Shown here: piece after piece, positions 35,338 to 45,091 of the stretch
Position numbering within the stretch: position 1 is the first letter of the stretch
Layout: each line of letters begins with the position of its first letter
Assembly (NCBI RefSeq): GCF_031458255.1
Contig: NZ_JAVDYC010000001.1
Coordinates: forward strand, 4,349,001 to 4,413,000
From: Catenuloplanes niger
GTDB taxonomy: Bacteria; Actinomycetota; Actinomycetes; Mycobacteriales; Micromonosporaceae
DNA length: 64,000 nucleotides
Direction: 5' to 3'
Notes under the pieces: generated by a model
What the model was told of the DNA's origin: nothing
Databases searched by the model: none
What the model saw: the letters and a program-made list of their open reading frames with translations, nothing else
Made by a program: the position numbers and the translations under genes

Positions 35338-36129
35338 GTGAGCGTGCTGCAACGCTTCGAGAAGCGATTGGAAGGCCTGGTCGAAGGGGCCTTCGCCAAG
35401 GTCTTCAAGGGGGTCGTCCACCCCGTGGAGATCCTCAACGCCATGCAACGAGAGGCCGAGGCGCACAAGGCTATCCTGGCCGGCGGGCGCACTCTGGTCC
35501 CGAACCGGTACGTGATCGACCTCTCGCCGTACGACCACAGTCGCCTTGCGCCGTACGCTGCTGCGCTCGCGCAGGAGCTGGCGCAGTCCCAGGCCGAGTT
35601 CATCGGTGAGCAGGCCTGGACCGTCTACGGCGACGTGATCGTCGAGATCGAGCGCGGTGACGGTCTGGACACCGGCATGTTCCGGGTCACGGCCGAGGTC
35701 TACACCGGTGGCGAGGTCGCCCCGATGCAGGGCGGCTACGACCAGGGCGGCGGTTACGACCAGGGTGGCTACGGCCAGCCGAGCGGTTACGACCAGGGTG
35801 GCTACGACCAGGGCGGCTACCCGCCGCACGGCGGTGCCCCGGGCGGGCGCAACATCCGCCTGGTCTCCGGCGACGGCCGCACCTATCCGCTGCAGATCGG
35901 TTCGACCGTCATCGGTCGTGGCGACCAGGCGAATCTGCGTCTGCCGGACGTCGGGATCTCCCGCCGGCACGCGCGGCTGGACTTCGACGGCAGCCAGGTG
36001 GTGCTGACCGATCTCGGATCGACGAACGGGACGATGGTCAACGGGCAGCGGGTCTCCGCGGTCGCGTTGAATCCCGGCGACATGATCCAGCTCGGGACGA
36101 CCACGTTGACGTTCCGCGTGGACGGCTAG
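35338..36129 (+). CDS. fhaA: FHA domain protein FhaA (DUF3662 + FHA)
   Basis: 263 aa. The N-terminal DUF3662 domain begins VLQRFEKRLEGLVEGAFAKVFKG. A Gly/Tyr/Gln linker follows with repeated YDQGG units, then a C-terminal FHA domain with the phosphothreonine-binding GRG, SRRHARL and GSTNGT motifs. FhaA binds phosphorylated partners of PknB, including the peptidoglycan flippase complex, and helps control cell-wall synthesis. First gene of the division/kinase operon; fhaB starts 5 bp after it. GTG 35338 has AGGAGGA at five-base spacing. Confidence 0.93.
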   Translation: MSVLQRFEKRLEGLVEGAFAKVFKGVVHPVEILNAMQREAEAHKAILAGGRTLVPNRYVIDLSPYDHSRLAPYAAALAQELAQSQAEFIGEQAWTVYGDVIVEIERGDGLDTGMFRVTAEVYTGGEVAPMQGGYDQGGGYDQGGYGQPSGYDQGGYDQGGYPPHGGAPGGRNIRLVSGDGRTYPLQIGSTVIGRGDQANLRLPDVGISRRHARLDFDGSQVVLTDLGSTNGTMVNGQRVSAVALNPGDMIQLGTTTLTFRVDG

Positions 36130-36134
36130 GCGCC

Positions 36135-36620
36135 TTGCCAGAGCTCGTCCTCACTGTCGCCCGGATAGGCCTGATCGTCCTTCTGTGGATCTTCGTGTTC
36201 ACGGTGGTCGGCGTGATCCGGCGAGACCTCTTCGCCGGCGCGCGGTCCAGTCGTCTGGTGGCCGCGCCACGGGGGGTGGGCGCGGCCCTCAATCAGGCGC
36301 GTCCCGCGGCGAAGGTCAAGCGTGGCCGCGCGGCGCGGCAGATGGTGGTCACCGCCGGTCAGCTGGCCGGCACGCGCATCACTCTGGGTGAGGCGCCGAT
36401 CACCATCGGTCGTGCCGAGGACTCCACGCTGGTGATCACGGACGATTACGCGTCCGCACGGCACGCGCGCCTGATGCCCCGTGACGGCCAATGGTTCCTT
36501 GAGGACATGGGCTCGACGAACGGGACATACCTGGACCGCGCTAAGGTCACTGGACCTACCCCCGTCCCCCTGGGCGTTCCGATCAAGATCGGGCGCACTT
36601 CTCTCGAGTTGCGGCCATGA
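36135..36620 (+). CDS. fhaB: FHA domain membrane protein FhaB (FipA)
   Basis: 161 aa, TTG start. One N-terminal transmembrane helix (ARIGLIVLLWIFVFTVVGVI), a basic linker, and an FHA domain with IGRAEDSTLVI, SARHARL and GSTNGT. FhaB/FipA links Ser/Thr phosphorylation to the FtsZ-FtsQ divisome. A threonine-rich stretch before the FHA domain is the region normally phosphorylated by PknA/B. The stop overlaps the pstP ATG (ATGA). Confidence 0.92.
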   Translation: MPELVLTVARIGLIVLLWIFVFTVVGVIRRDLFAGARSSRLVAAPRGVGAALNQARPAAKVKRGRAARQMVVTAGQLAGTRITLGEAPITIGRAEDSTLVITDDYASARHARLMPRDGQWFLEDMGSTNGTYLDRAKVTGPTPVPLGVPIKIGRTSLELRP

Positions 36621-38086
36621 CTCTGACCCTGCGCTACGCGGCACGCAGTGACCGCGGTCTGATTCGAGACGGCAACCAGGATTCCGTCTATGCCGGGCCG
36701 CGGCTTCTCGCCGTGGCCGACGGCATGGGCGGCATGGCCGCCGGAGACGTCGCCAGCAACATCGTGATCGGTGCGATGGCCCCGCTGGACGAGGACGTTC
36801 CCGGCAGCGCCCTGGTCGACGCTCTGCGGAACGCCGTCGAAACAGCGAACCAGCAGCTTCGTGACACCGTCGACGCGAACCCGCAGATGGAGGGCATGGG
36901 CACCACGCTCACCGCCGCCCTCTTCTCGGGCACGAAGTTCGGCATGGTGCACATCGGTGACTCCCGCGCCTACCTGTTGCGCGACGGCGAGTTCTCCCAG
37001 ATCACCAAGGACGACACGTACGTCCAGATGCTCGTCGACGAGGGGCGGATCAGCCCCGAGGAGGCCGGCAGCCACCCGCAGCGCTCGCTGCTCACCCGTG
37101 CGCTCGACGGGCGGGACATCGACCCGGAGTACAGCGTTCGCCAGGTCCTGCCCGGCGACCGCTACCTGATCTGCTCGGACGGGCTCTCCGCCGTGGTCAG
37201 CGCGGAGACGATCGCCGACACGCTCCGGGAGTACGTCGACCCGCAGCAGTGCGTCGAGCGGCTGGTGCAGCTCGCGTTGCGCGGCGGCGGCCCGGACAAC
37301 ATCACGGTCGTGGTCGCGGACGCCACCGACGGCGACATCGTGGAGCTCGCTCCGATGGTCGGCGGCGCGGCCGCCGGCGACCGGGGTCTCGGCGCGGTCA
37401 CCGACACGTCCACGCCCGCCGCGCGCGCCTCCGCGCTGAACCCGCCGCGGTCCGCCTCGCCGGACTCGGAGAACGGGGCGGACGCGGTGCCCGCCGAGGA
37501 GACCACGGAGGGACCGCGCCGGCACCCGGTGCGTACCGCCGTGCTCTCGGTCGCGCTGCTCGGGGTGCTGGCCGGTGGCGTCTGGGGCGGCTGGCAGTAC
37601 ACGCAGTCGCAGTACTACGTGGGTGCCACCGACGACGGGCGGCTCGCGGTCTTCCAGGGCGTGCCCGGGGAGATAGCCGGCTTCGCGCTCTCCAGCGTGC
37701 AGCAGACCAGTGACGCCGCGACGCTCGACGACCTCACCGTCGTCGCGCAGGACCGGGTCAAGAAGGGCATCGTCGCCAACGACCGGACGGACGCGGAGCG
37801 GCGGCTCGACGAGCTGACCACCGACTCGCCGTCGAATCCGAACCTGAAGCCGGCCTGCGAGACCGCGCCTCCGGTGGCGGCCACCCCGACCCCGGCGCCG
37901 TCGTCCACGGCTCCGTCCTCGCCGGCGGCGACCCCGTCCGGCAGTGCCTCCGCGACCGCCGCGCCGTCCACCAGCGCGACCGGGTCACCGACGCCGAGTG
38001 CACCGCAGACCACGTCCGCCGCCGAGACTCCCGCGCCTGACGTTCCGCCGGTCGCCGACCCGGCGAGCTGTCGGCCGGCCGGCTGA
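36617..38086 (+). CDS. pstP: PP2C-type Ser/Thr protein phosphatase PstP
   Basis: 489 aa. The PP2C catalytic domain spans residues 1-240 with metal-binding aspartates in RDGNQDSVY, VADGMGGMAAGD, DSRAYLLRDG and GGPDNITVVVAD. A transmembrane helix (VLSVALLGVLAGGVWGGW) and an extracytoplasmic domain ending in a Pro/Ser/Thr-rich tail follow. It removes phosphate from PknA, PknB and their substrates. Its position between fhaB and the SEDS gene is conserved in Actinobacteria. Confidence 0.95.
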   Translation: MTLTLRYAARSDRGLIRDGNQDSVYAGPRLLAVADGMGGMAAGDVASNIVIGAMAPLDEDVPGSALVDALRNAVETANQQLRDTVDANPQMEGMGTTLTAALFSGTKFGMVHIGDSRAYLLRDGEFSQITKDDTYVQMLVDEGRISPEEAGSHPQRSLLTRALDGRDIDPEYSVRQVLPGDRYLICSDGLSAVVSAETIADTLREYVDPQQCVERLVQLALRGGGPDNITVVVADATDGDIVELAPMVGGAAAGDRGLGAVTDTSTPAARASALNPPRSASPDSENGADAVPAEETTEGPRRHPVRTAVLSVALLGVLAGGVWGGWQYTQSQYYVGATDDGRLAVFQGVPGEIAGFALSSVQQTSDAATLDDLTVVAQDRVKKGIVANDRTDAERRLDELTTDSPSNPNLKPACETAPPVAATPTPAPSSTAPSSPAATPSGSASATAAPSTSATGSPTPSAPQTTSAAETPAPDVPPVADPASCRPAG

Positions 38087-38115
38087 GCCGGCACCATCGA
38101 CCGCAGGGAAGAACT

Positions 38116-39618
38116 GTGACAGCGCCAGCAGCATCGGCACCCACGCCCGCCTCAACGGGCGAGATGCCGCGACTCAAGATCGACAGCACCAAGCGCCGCA
38201 ACAGCGAGCTTGCGCTGCTGGCGCTGGCGCTGCTACTGGTGCTGGCGTACTCGGCGACCGTCGAGGCGACCATGCTCGACACGATCACCCCGGACTTCTG
38301 GGTGCCGACCGCGGCGCTCGCCGCGGTGTTCCTGGCGCTGCACGTGGTGATCCGGTTCCTCGCGCCGTTCGCGGACCCGGCCATCATCCCGGCGGCCGCG
38401 CTGCTCAACGGACTGGGCGTCGGTTTCCTGCGGCGCCTCGACCTGGACGACGTGAGTGGCGTGGCCGAGGCGGCGGACCGGGGCGCGTTCGCCGGCGGCG
38501 GCGGCCGTCAGCTGGCCTGGACGCTGATCTCGGTGATCCTGGCAGCGGCGCTGCTGGTGCTCATCCGCGACCACCGGAACGTGTCGCGCTACTCGTACAC
38601 GCTGGGTTTCGGCGCCATCATCCTGATCATGATCCCGGCCGTGCTCCCGGCGCGGTTCTCCGAGGTCAACGGCGCCAAGCTGTGGATCCGGTTCGGTGAC
38701 GCGTTCGCGATCCAGCCCGGTGAGTTCGGCAAGCTCGCGCTGGTCGTCTTCTTCGCGTTCTACCTGGTGCGCAAGCGCGAGGTGCTGTCGCTGGCCAGCA
38801 AGCGGTTCCTGGGCATCGACTTCCCGCGCGGCCGCGACCTCGGCCCGGTCCTCGTGGTCTGGATGATGTCGCTGCTGCTCCTGGTCTTCGTCAAGGACCT
38901 GGGCACCGCGCTGCTCTACTTCGGCATGTTCGTCGTGACGCTCTACGTCGCGACCGAGCGGTCCAGCTGGCTGATCATCGGTCTGCTGCTCTTCTTCGGG
39001 GGCGTGTTCCTCGCGTACTACCTGGGTGAGCTGGTCGGCGGCCCGTTCGCGAACTTCTACGACCGCGCCACGATCTGGCTCGACCCGTTCAGTGACATCG
39101 ACGGCGACGGCTACCAGTTGGTGCAGGCGCTGTTCGCGTTCGGCACCGGAGGCCTCTTCGGCGCCGGACCGGGCGGTGGGAGCCCCGGCATCATCCCCGA
39201 GGTGCAGAACGACTTCATCTTCGCCGGCATGGGCGAGGAGATCGGCCTCTTCGGCCTCGTCGCGCTGCTGATGCTCTACCTGATCATCGTCGAGCGCGGG
39301 CTCCGGGCCGCGCTCGACGTCCGGGACTCGTTCGGCAAGCTGGTCGCCGGTGGCCTCGCGTTCACCCTGGGTTTGCAGGTCTTCGTCATCATCGGGGGCA
39401 TCACCGGCCTGATCCCGCTGACCGGCCAGACGACACCGTTCCTCTCCTCTGGGGGCTCCTCCTTGATGGCCAACTGGATGCTGGTCGCGATGTTGCTCCG
39501 GATCTCGGACGCGGCCCGCCGTCCACTCGCCTCGGGCGGCGGTCTCGCGACGGCACCCGGTGGCAAGCCCGCGCCGCAGCAGCTGCACGGCGCCCCGACG
39601 GAGGTGATCCGCCCGTGA
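38116..39618 (+). CDS. rodA: SEDS-family peptidoglycan polymerase (RodA/FtsW type)
   Basis: 500 aa with about twelve membrane helices. SEDS signatures are GAKLWIRFGDAFAIQPGEFGKLAL, the LGTALLYFG segment with the catalytic-type acidic residue region before it (VKDLGTALL), YQLVQALFAFGTGGLFGAG and GLIPLTGQTTPFLSSGGSS. With its cognate class B PBP it polymerises lipid II. In this operon order it is the RodA member paired with PbpA. Its stop overlaps the pbpA start (GTGA). Confidence 0.93.
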   Translation: MTAPAASAPTPASTGEMPRLKIDSTKRRNSELALLALALLLVLAYSATVEATMLDTITPDFWVPTAALAAVFLALHVVIRFLAPFADPAIIPAAALLNGLGVGFLRRLDLDDVSGVAEAADRGAFAGGGGRQLAWTLISVILAAALLVLIRDHRNVSRYSYTLGFGAIILIMIPAVLPARFSEVNGAKLWIRFGDAFAIQPGEFGKLALVVFFAFYLVRKREVLSLASKRFLGIDFPRGRDLGPVLVVWMMSLLLLVFVKDLGTALLYFGMFVVTLYVATERSSWLIIGLLLFFGGVFLAYYLGELVGGPFANFYDRATIWLDPFSDIDGDGYQLVQALFAFGTGGLFGAGPGGGSPGIIPEVQNDFIFAGMGEEIGLFGLVALLMLYLIIVERGLRAALDVRDSFGKLVAGGLAFTLGLQVFVIIGGITGLIPLTGQTTPFLSSGGSSLMANWMLVAMLLRISDAARRPLASGGGLATAPGGKPAPQQLHGAPTEVIRP

Positions 39619-41135
39619 ACGCGCCCCTGCGCAAGGCCAGCATCGTCATCCTGGTGCTCTTCGGTCTGCTCTTCGCGAACCTCAACTGGGTCCAGGCCGC
39701 CAAGGGCGAGGAGTACCGGACCCACGAGCGGAACTCGTTCCGGCTCCGCGACGTGGAGTACGACAAGCAGCGCGGCAACATCGAGGTCCACGCGGGCGGC
39801 ACCAGCACGGAGGCGGTGGCGCTGAGCAAGTCCACCGACGGCCGGCTGCGCTACCAGCGGGAGTACCCGTTCGGTGACGTCTACGCGCACGTGGCCGGTT
39901 ACAAGCCGGTCTACGGGACCGCGAGCTCCGTCGAGCGCTTCGAGAACGACTACCTCTCCGGGCAGAGCGACGAGCTCTTCACGGACCGGGTGCGCGCGAT
40001 GTTCACCGGCGAGGAGGCGGCCGGCGGGAACGTGCTGCTCTCCATCTCCAAGGCGGCGCAGGAGGCGGCGTACAAGGAGCTGAAGGAGAACAAGCTGGGG
40101 GTCAAGGTCGGCGCCGCGGTGGCGCTCGACCCGTCCACCGGCGGCATCCAGGCGATGGTCTCGATGCCGAGCTTCGACCCGTCGCCGCTGGCCAGCCACA
40201 CCCAGGCGGACACCGACGCCGCGTTCGCCGCCTACGACGGCGACAAGGCGAAGCCGCTGCTGAACCGCGCGGTGGCCGAGACCTGGCCGCCCGGCTCGGT
40301 CTTCAAGGTGATCGACTCGGCGGCTGCGCTGGAGGCCGGCTCCACGCCGGAGACCATGATGCAGGCCGGCCCGTCGTACGTGGCGCCCGGCACCACGCAC
40401 GAGATCACGAACGCGTCGGCGAACGTGTGCCCGCAGCAGCAGATCTCGTTGATCGACGCGCTGACCGTCTCCTGCAACACCAGCTTCTCCCGGCTCGGCG
40501 TGGAGCTCGGCCGGGACGTGATCAAGAAAAAGGCGCAGGACTTCGGCTTCGAGGACGAGGCGCTGACCTGCGGAAACCTGAAGGAGAACAGCGGCCTGAC
40601 GGTCGCCACCAGCCACGTCGGTGACGTCGCCAACGCGGACGGCACCGAGGACAAGGCCGCGATGGCGCAGACCGCGATCGGCCAGAAGGACGTGCGGATC
40701 ACGCCGCTGCAGGGCGCGATGATCGCCGCCGCGGTGGCGAACGACGGCGTGCAGATGCGGCCGTACCTGGTGGAGCGGCTGCTCGGCCCGGACCGGACCT
40801 CCACGCACTACACGGTGAACCCGGAGGAGCTGCGCCGCTCCGTCTCCAGCGATGTCGCGCGCGACCTGCAGACCATGATGGAGAGCGTGGTCAACAACGG
40901 CACCGCCACCTCCGCGCAGGTCGAGGGCTACGACGTCGGCGGCAAGACCGGCACCTCGCAGAACGGCGTCACGGACAACCACGGCTGGTTCGTCGGCTAC
41001 GCGATGAAGGACGGCAAGGCGGTCTCCGCGGTCGCGGTCTTCCTGGAGGCGGCCGGCAACGGCGGCTCCGCGGAGGCGACCCGGATCGCCGGCCAGATCC
41101 TCAAGGCCGTCACGTCGGAGCGGGGCGGGAACTGA
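39615..41135 (+). CDS. pbpA: class B penicillin-binding protein PbpA
   Basis: 506-aa transpeptidase with an N-terminal membrane anchor (IVILVLFGLLFANLNWVQA). The active-site motifs are S228-VFK (SxxK), S286-CN (SxN) and K444-TG in GGKTGTSQ. It cross-links peptidoglycan made by the overlapping SEDS partner and is a known substrate class for PknB. Spacing and lengths are as in other actinobacteria. The next gene starts at its last base. Confidence 0.95.
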   Translation: MNAPLRKASIVILVLFGLLFANLNWVQAAKGEEYRTHERNSFRLRDVEYDKQRGNIEVHAGGTSTEAVALSKSTDGRLRYQREYPFGDVYAHVAGYKPVYGTASSVERFENDYLSGQSDELFTDRVRAMFTGEEAAGGNVLLSISKAAQEAAYKELKENKLGVKVGAAVALDPSTGGIQAMVSMPSFDPSPLASHTQADTDAAFAAYDGDKAKPLLNRAVAETWPPGSVFKVIDSAAALEAGSTPETMMQAGPSYVAPGTTHEITNASANVCPQQQISLIDALTVSCNTSFSRLGVELGRDVIKKKAQDFGFEDEALTCGNLKENSGLTVATSHVGDVANADGTEDKAAMAQTAIGQKDVRITPLQGAMIAAAVANDGVQMRPYLVERLLGPDRTSTHYTVNPEELRRSVSSDVARDLQTMMESVVNNGTATSAQVEGYDVGGKTGTSQNGVTDNHGWFVGYAMKDGKAVSAVAVFLEAAGNGGSAEATRIAGQILKAVTSERGGN

Positions 41136-42568
41136 TGATCGCGCCCGGAGCCATGCTCGGCGGTCGCTACCGCCTGGAGGAGCGGATCGCCAGCGGCGGC
41201 ATGGGTGACGTCTGGAAGGGCACCGACGAGGTGCTCGGCCGGACCGTCGCGGTGAAGATCCTGCTCCCGGCGCTGCTGGACGAGCACGGCTTCGCGGAGC
41301 GGTTCCGGGGCGAGGCGCGCACGATGGCCACGGTCAACCACCCCGGCGTGGTCGACATCTACGACTACGGCAGCGACACCCAGGTCGCGTTCCTGGTCAT
41401 GGAGTACGTGGAGGGCGACGCGCTCTCCCGCACGCTCGGCAAGGTCGGCCGGCTCACCCCGGCCCGGACCATGGCGCTGGTCGCCCAGGCCGCCGACGCG
41501 CTGCACGCGGCCCACCAGAAGGGCATCGTGCACCGCGACGTCAAGCCCGGAAACCTGCTGGTCCGGCCGAACGGCACGCTGGTGCTCACCGACTTCGGCA
41601 TCGCCCGGTCGGACATGGTCGGCTCGCTGACCGTGGCCGGTTCCGTGCTCGGCACCGCGGCGTACATCTCGCCGGAGCAGGCCTCGGGCGAGACCGCCAC
41701 GCCGGCCTCGGACGTCTACGCGCTCGGTGTGGTCGCCTACCAGTGCCTTTCCGGCCGTCGCCCGTTCGAGGGCGACAACCCGCTGGACATCGCGATGCGG
41801 CACGTGCGGGACACACCGCGCCCACTCCCGGCCGACATCCCGCCGGCCGCCCGCGCGATCGTCGAGCGGGCCATGTCGAAGGCACCGGCCGGTCGCTTCC
41901 CGAGCGCCGCCGCGATGGCCGTCGCCGCGCGTCAGGCCGCGGCCGCGCTGGCCAACACGCCCCGCCCGGCCAACCGGCCGAGCTCCGGTGCGCCGATCAC
42001 CGGCCGCGTCTCCGCGCCGCCGGCCACCGGCCCGGCGTCACCGACCTCACCGGCCGCCGTCGGCGTGCCCGGTCCTCAGCATGGTGTGCCCGGTCCCCAG
42101 CACGGCATGGCACCGCCGATCAGCGGACAGCCCGTGTCCAGTGGGCCGGCGGCGCCGTTCCGGGCCGCGGCGACCGTGCCGCCCCCGGTCGGGGCGCCGC
42201 AGCAGGTTCCGCACTACGCGCCGATGTACCCGCCGCCGGCCGGCGGCTCGACCAGCCGGCAGGTGCTGATCGTGCTCGCGATCGTGCTCGGCCTGCTGGT
42301 GCTGCTCTGCGCGGGGGTCATCGCCTGGTTGGCCGGCCGTAACAATCCCGTCGCTCTCGGTGCTCCGCCGGGTGTGACGAGGGTCGTCACCGCGACTGGA
42401 ACTGACATTCTTCCGGCCGCGTCGTACCGTCGGGATGAGCGAATTGACCCGGACCGGGCGATCGAGAATGATCGACCGGTCCCGCATGTGTTCAACGACC
42501 AGGCCGGCGGCGAGCCGGCGCCGGGGACGAACGAGCTCCCCATGACCGAAGGACGACAGACGAGATGA
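41135..42568 (+). CDS. pknA: Ser/Thr protein kinase PknA
   Basis: 477 aa. Kinase domain residues 10-270: glycine loop IASGGMGDVW, K41, HRDVKPGN with D135, DFG at D153, activation segment ending SPEQ. A Pro/Ala-rich linker of about 120 residues precedes a membrane helix (VLIVLAIVLGLLVLLCAGVIAWLAG) and a short outer tail. The lack of PASTA domains separates it from PknB. It phosphorylates division proteins such as FtsZ and Wag31 in relatives. Start overlaps the pbpA stop by one base and its own stop overlaps pknB (ATGA). Confidence 0.94.
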   Translation: MIAPGAMLGGRYRLEERIASGGMGDVWKGTDEVLGRTVAVKILLPALLDEHGFAERFRGEARTMATVNHPGVVDIYDYGSDTQVAFLVMEYVEGDALSRTLGKVGRLTPARTMALVAQAADALHAAHQKGIVHRDVKPGNLLVRPNGTLVLTDFGIARSDMVGSLTVAGSVLGTAAYISPEQASGETATPASDVYALGVVAYQCLSGRRPFEGDNPLDIAMRHVRDTPRPLPADIPPAARAIVERAMSKAPAGRFPSAAAMAVAARQAAAALANTPRPANRPSSGAPITGRVSAPPATGPASPTSPAAVGVPGPQHGVPGPQHGMAPPISGQPVSSGPAAPFRAAATVPPPVGAPQQVPHYAPMYPPPAGGSTSRQVLIVLAIVLGLLVLLCAGVIAWLAGRNNPVALGAPPGVTRVVTATGTDILPAASYRRDERIDPDRAIENDRPVPHVFNDQAGGEPAPGTNELPMTEGRQTR

Positions 42569-44355
42569 CTGCGCAGGCCCGCCTGCTGAACGGCAGGTAC
42601 CAGGTCGGCGAGCTGCTCGGCTATGGCGGTATGGCCGAGGTGCACCAAGGCCGCGACCTCCGGCTCGGCCGGGACGTCGCGATCAAGATGCTCCGGACGG
42701 ATCTCGCCCGCGACAACACCTTCCAGATGCGTTTCAGCCGGGAGGCGCAGAACGCCGCCGCCCTGAACCACCCCGCGATCGTCGCGGTCTACGACACCGG
42801 CGAGGAGATCGCCCCCACCGGTGAGAAGCTCCCGTTCATCGTCATGGAGTACGTCAACGGGCGGACTCTGAAGGAGGTGCTGACGGCCGAGGGCCGTCTG
42901 CAGCCGCGCCGCGCCTTCGAGATCATGGCGGACATCTGCGCGGCGCTGGAGTTCAGCCACCGGCACGGCATCATCCACCGGGACATCAAGCCCGGCAACG
43001 TCATGGTGACCCAGACCGGCCAGGTCAAGGTCATGGACTTCGGTATCGCGCGGGCCCTGGCCAGCGGTGCCACCACGATGACGCAGACCAGCGCGGTGAT
43101 CGGCACCGCACAGTACCTCTCCCCGGAGCAGGCGCGCGGCGAGCCGGTCGACGCCCGGTCGGACGTCTACGCGGCCGGCTGCGTGCTGTTCGAGCTGGTC
43201 GTGGGCCACCCGCCGTTCGTCGGTGACAGCCCGGTCAGCGTCGCCTACCAGCACGTCCGGGAGGAGCCGCCGACCCCGAGCGACCTCAACCCGGAGGCCG
43301 GCCCGGACCTGGACGCGATAGCGCTCAAGGCGCTGTCGAAGAACCCGGCGAACCGCTACCAGAGCGCCGGCGAGATGCGCGCGGACCTGCTGCGCGCCGC
43401 CACCGGACGCCCGGTGATGGCCACGCCGGTGATGCGCGAGGACGAGACGCAGTACCTCGGCGCCACCTCCGGCATGACCGGCGCGACCCGGGCGATCCCG
43501 CAGGGTGGTGGCGTGCCGCCGCGCCCGGCGCAGAAGGAGTCGTCCGCCTGGGTCATCGCCGGCCTGAGCGCGGTGGCGGTGCTGGTGGTGATCGGCCTGG
43601 TCGCCTGGATCGCGTTCCGGCCGGACCAGACCGAGGAACCGACGACGCTGCAGGTCAGCAGCGTCGTGGGGATGTCGAAGGACGACGCGGAGAAGGCGCT
43701 GCGGGACGACGGGTTCGTGCCCGCTTACGACCCGAAGCCGCAGACCGACAACTGCACCGTCGGCCAGGTGGTCAAGCAGAACCCGGAGGCCGACGCCACG
43801 GCGGCGCGCGGCGACACGGTCACGCTGACCATGTGCGCGGAGAAGGACACCGTCCAGGTGCCGAACCTGGTCGGCACCCAGTGGGACGCCGCCCAGAAGG
43901 AGCTCACCGACGCGGGCCTGGAGCCGGAGCGCCGGGACGTGAACGGCACGGCCCCGGAGGGCCAGGTCGTCAAGGTCGACAAGGTCGGTGACTCGGTCCC
44001 GAAGGGCACCACCATCGTGGTCGAGGTGTCCCGCGGCAACATGGCCGAGGTGCCGAACGTGGCCGGCCAGTCCCCGGCCGCGGCGCGGGCGCTGCTCGAG
44101 CAGGCCGGCTTCACCTGGGAAGAGGTGGAGGGCCAGTCGGTCCCGGCCGGCACGGCGCCGGTCGTGTCCGACCAGAGCCCGAACGCCAACAGCCAGGCGG
44201 AGAGGGGCAGTCGCGTGCGGATCACGATCACCGTGCCGCAGGCGCCGCAGCCGAACCCGACCACGGCGGGCCCGGACGAGTCCGAGGAACCGGGCGGGGG
44301 CAACAACACCCCGACGACTCCGCCGCCGGCATCGCCGACCAACGAGGCTCCCTGA
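42565..44355 (+). CDS. pknB: PASTA-domain Ser/Thr protein kinase PknB
   Basis: 596 aa. Kinase domain (LGYGGMAEVH loop, K41, HRDIKPGN with D140, DFG D158, activation loop TSAVIGTAQYLSPEQ), a juxtamembrane linker, one membrane helix (AWVIAGLSAVAVLVVIGLV), three extracellular PASTA domains and a Pro-rich end. M. tuberculosis PknB has four PASTA units. Lipid II or muropeptide sensing through PASTA regulates wall growth. This is the last gene of the seven-gene overlapping operon; a terminator follows. Confidence 0.95.
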   Translation: MTAQARLLNGRYQVGELLGYGGMAEVHQGRDLRLGRDVAIKMLRTDLARDNTFQMRFSREAQNAAALNHPAIVAVYDTGEEIAPTGEKLPFIVMEYVNGRTLKEVLTAEGRLQPRRAFEIMADICAALEFSHRHGIIHRDIKPGNVMVTQTGQVKVMDFGIARALASGATTMTQTSAVIGTAQYLSPEQARGEPVDARSDVYAAGCVLFELVVGHPPFVGDSPVSVAYQHVREEPPTPSDLNPEAGPDLDAIALKALSKNPANRYQSAGEMRADLLRAATGRPVMATPVMREDETQYLGATSGMTGATRAIPQGGGVPPRPAQKESSAWVIAGLSAVAVLVVIGLVAWIAFRPDQTEEPTTLQVSSVVGMSKDDAEKALRDDGFVPAYDPKPQTDNCTVGQVVKQNPEADATAARGDTVTLTMCAEKDTVQVPNLVGTQWDAAQKELTDAGLEPERRDVNGTAPEGQVVKVDKVGDSVPKGTTIVVEVSRGNMAEVPNVAGQSPAAARALLEQAGFTWEEVEGQSVPAGTAPVVSDQSPNANSQAERGSRVRITITVPQAPQPNPTTAGPDESEEPGGGNNTPTTPPPASPTNEAP

Positions 44356-44373
44356 CGCACTGTACGAACGAAT

Positions 44374-44404
44374 GAGGGCCGTGACCGCAGGGGTCACGGC
44401 CCTC
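44374..44404 (+). terminator. terminator between pknB and trpG (convergent)
   Basis: gagggccgtgacc (44374-44386) pairs perfectly with ggtcacggccctc (44392-44404); it can serve both converging operons. Confidence 0.88.
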
Positions 44405-44444
44405 GGCCGTTTCAGCTGGGCGATCGAGCCGGGTGCGGTGCGGG

Positions 44445-45089
44445 TCAGACGAACGCGCCGAGGCGGCGGGTCTCCGCCTCCGCGGCCAGCTCCGGCGCGC
44501 GGTCCCGGGCCGAGGGCAGGCCGCAGGCGGCGAGCCAGTTGGCCAGCATGGTGTGGCCGCCCTCGGTGAGCACCGACTCGGGGTGGAACTGCACGCCCTC
44601 GACCGGCAGCGTGCGGTGCCGCATCGCCATCACCACGCCGGACTCGGTCGTGCCGGTCACCTCGATCTCGTCCGGCAGCGTCTCCGGCACCACGGCGAGC
44701 GAGTGGTACCGCGTCGCGGTGAACGGGTCGGGCAGGCCGGCCAGCACGCCGTCACCCTTGTGCGAGACCAGGGACGTCTTGCCGTGCAGCAGCTCCGGCG
44801 CGTGCGTCACGGTGGCGCCGAACGCGGCGCCGATCGCCTGGTGGCCGAGGCAGACGCCGAAGAGCGGGATCTCCCCGGCGTACGCCCGGATCACGTCCAT
44901 CATGATCCCGGCGCGCTCGGGCGTACCCGGGCCGGGGGAGAGCAGGACCCCGGCGGCGCCGGCGCGGCCGACGTCGGCGACCTCGATCTCGTCGTTGCGC
45001 CGCACCTCGCACTCGGCGCCCAGCTGGCCGAGGTACTGCACGAGGTTGAAGACGAACGAGTCGTAGTTGTCGATCACGAGAATGCGCAT
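44445..45089 (-). CDS. glutamine amidotransferase, aminodeoxychorismate/anthranilate synthase component II
   Basis: 214-aa class I glutamine amidotransferase. The nucleophile cysteine is in GVCLGHQAIG, His-Glu in GVQFHPESVLTEGG, and SPGPGTPERAG near the front is the TrpG/PabA signature. It supplies ammonia to a chorismate-using partner. In actinobacteria this conserved neighbour of pknB is annotated trpG or pabA; no component I gene is in the window, so which pathway it serves is open. Last gene of the sortase operon, 2 bp after the preceding stop. Confidence 0.9.
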   Translation of the reverse strand: MRILVIDNYDSFVFNLVQYLGQLGAECEVRRNDEIEVADVGRAGAAGVLLSPGPGTPERAGIMMDVIRAYAGEIPLFGVCLGHQAIGAAFGATVTHAPELLHGKTSLVSHKGDGVLAGLPDPFTATRYHSLAVVPETLPDEIEVTGTTESGVVMAMRHRTLPVEGVQFHPESVLTEGGHTMLANWLAACGLPSARDRAPELAAEAETRRLGAFV

Positions 45090-45091
45090 CG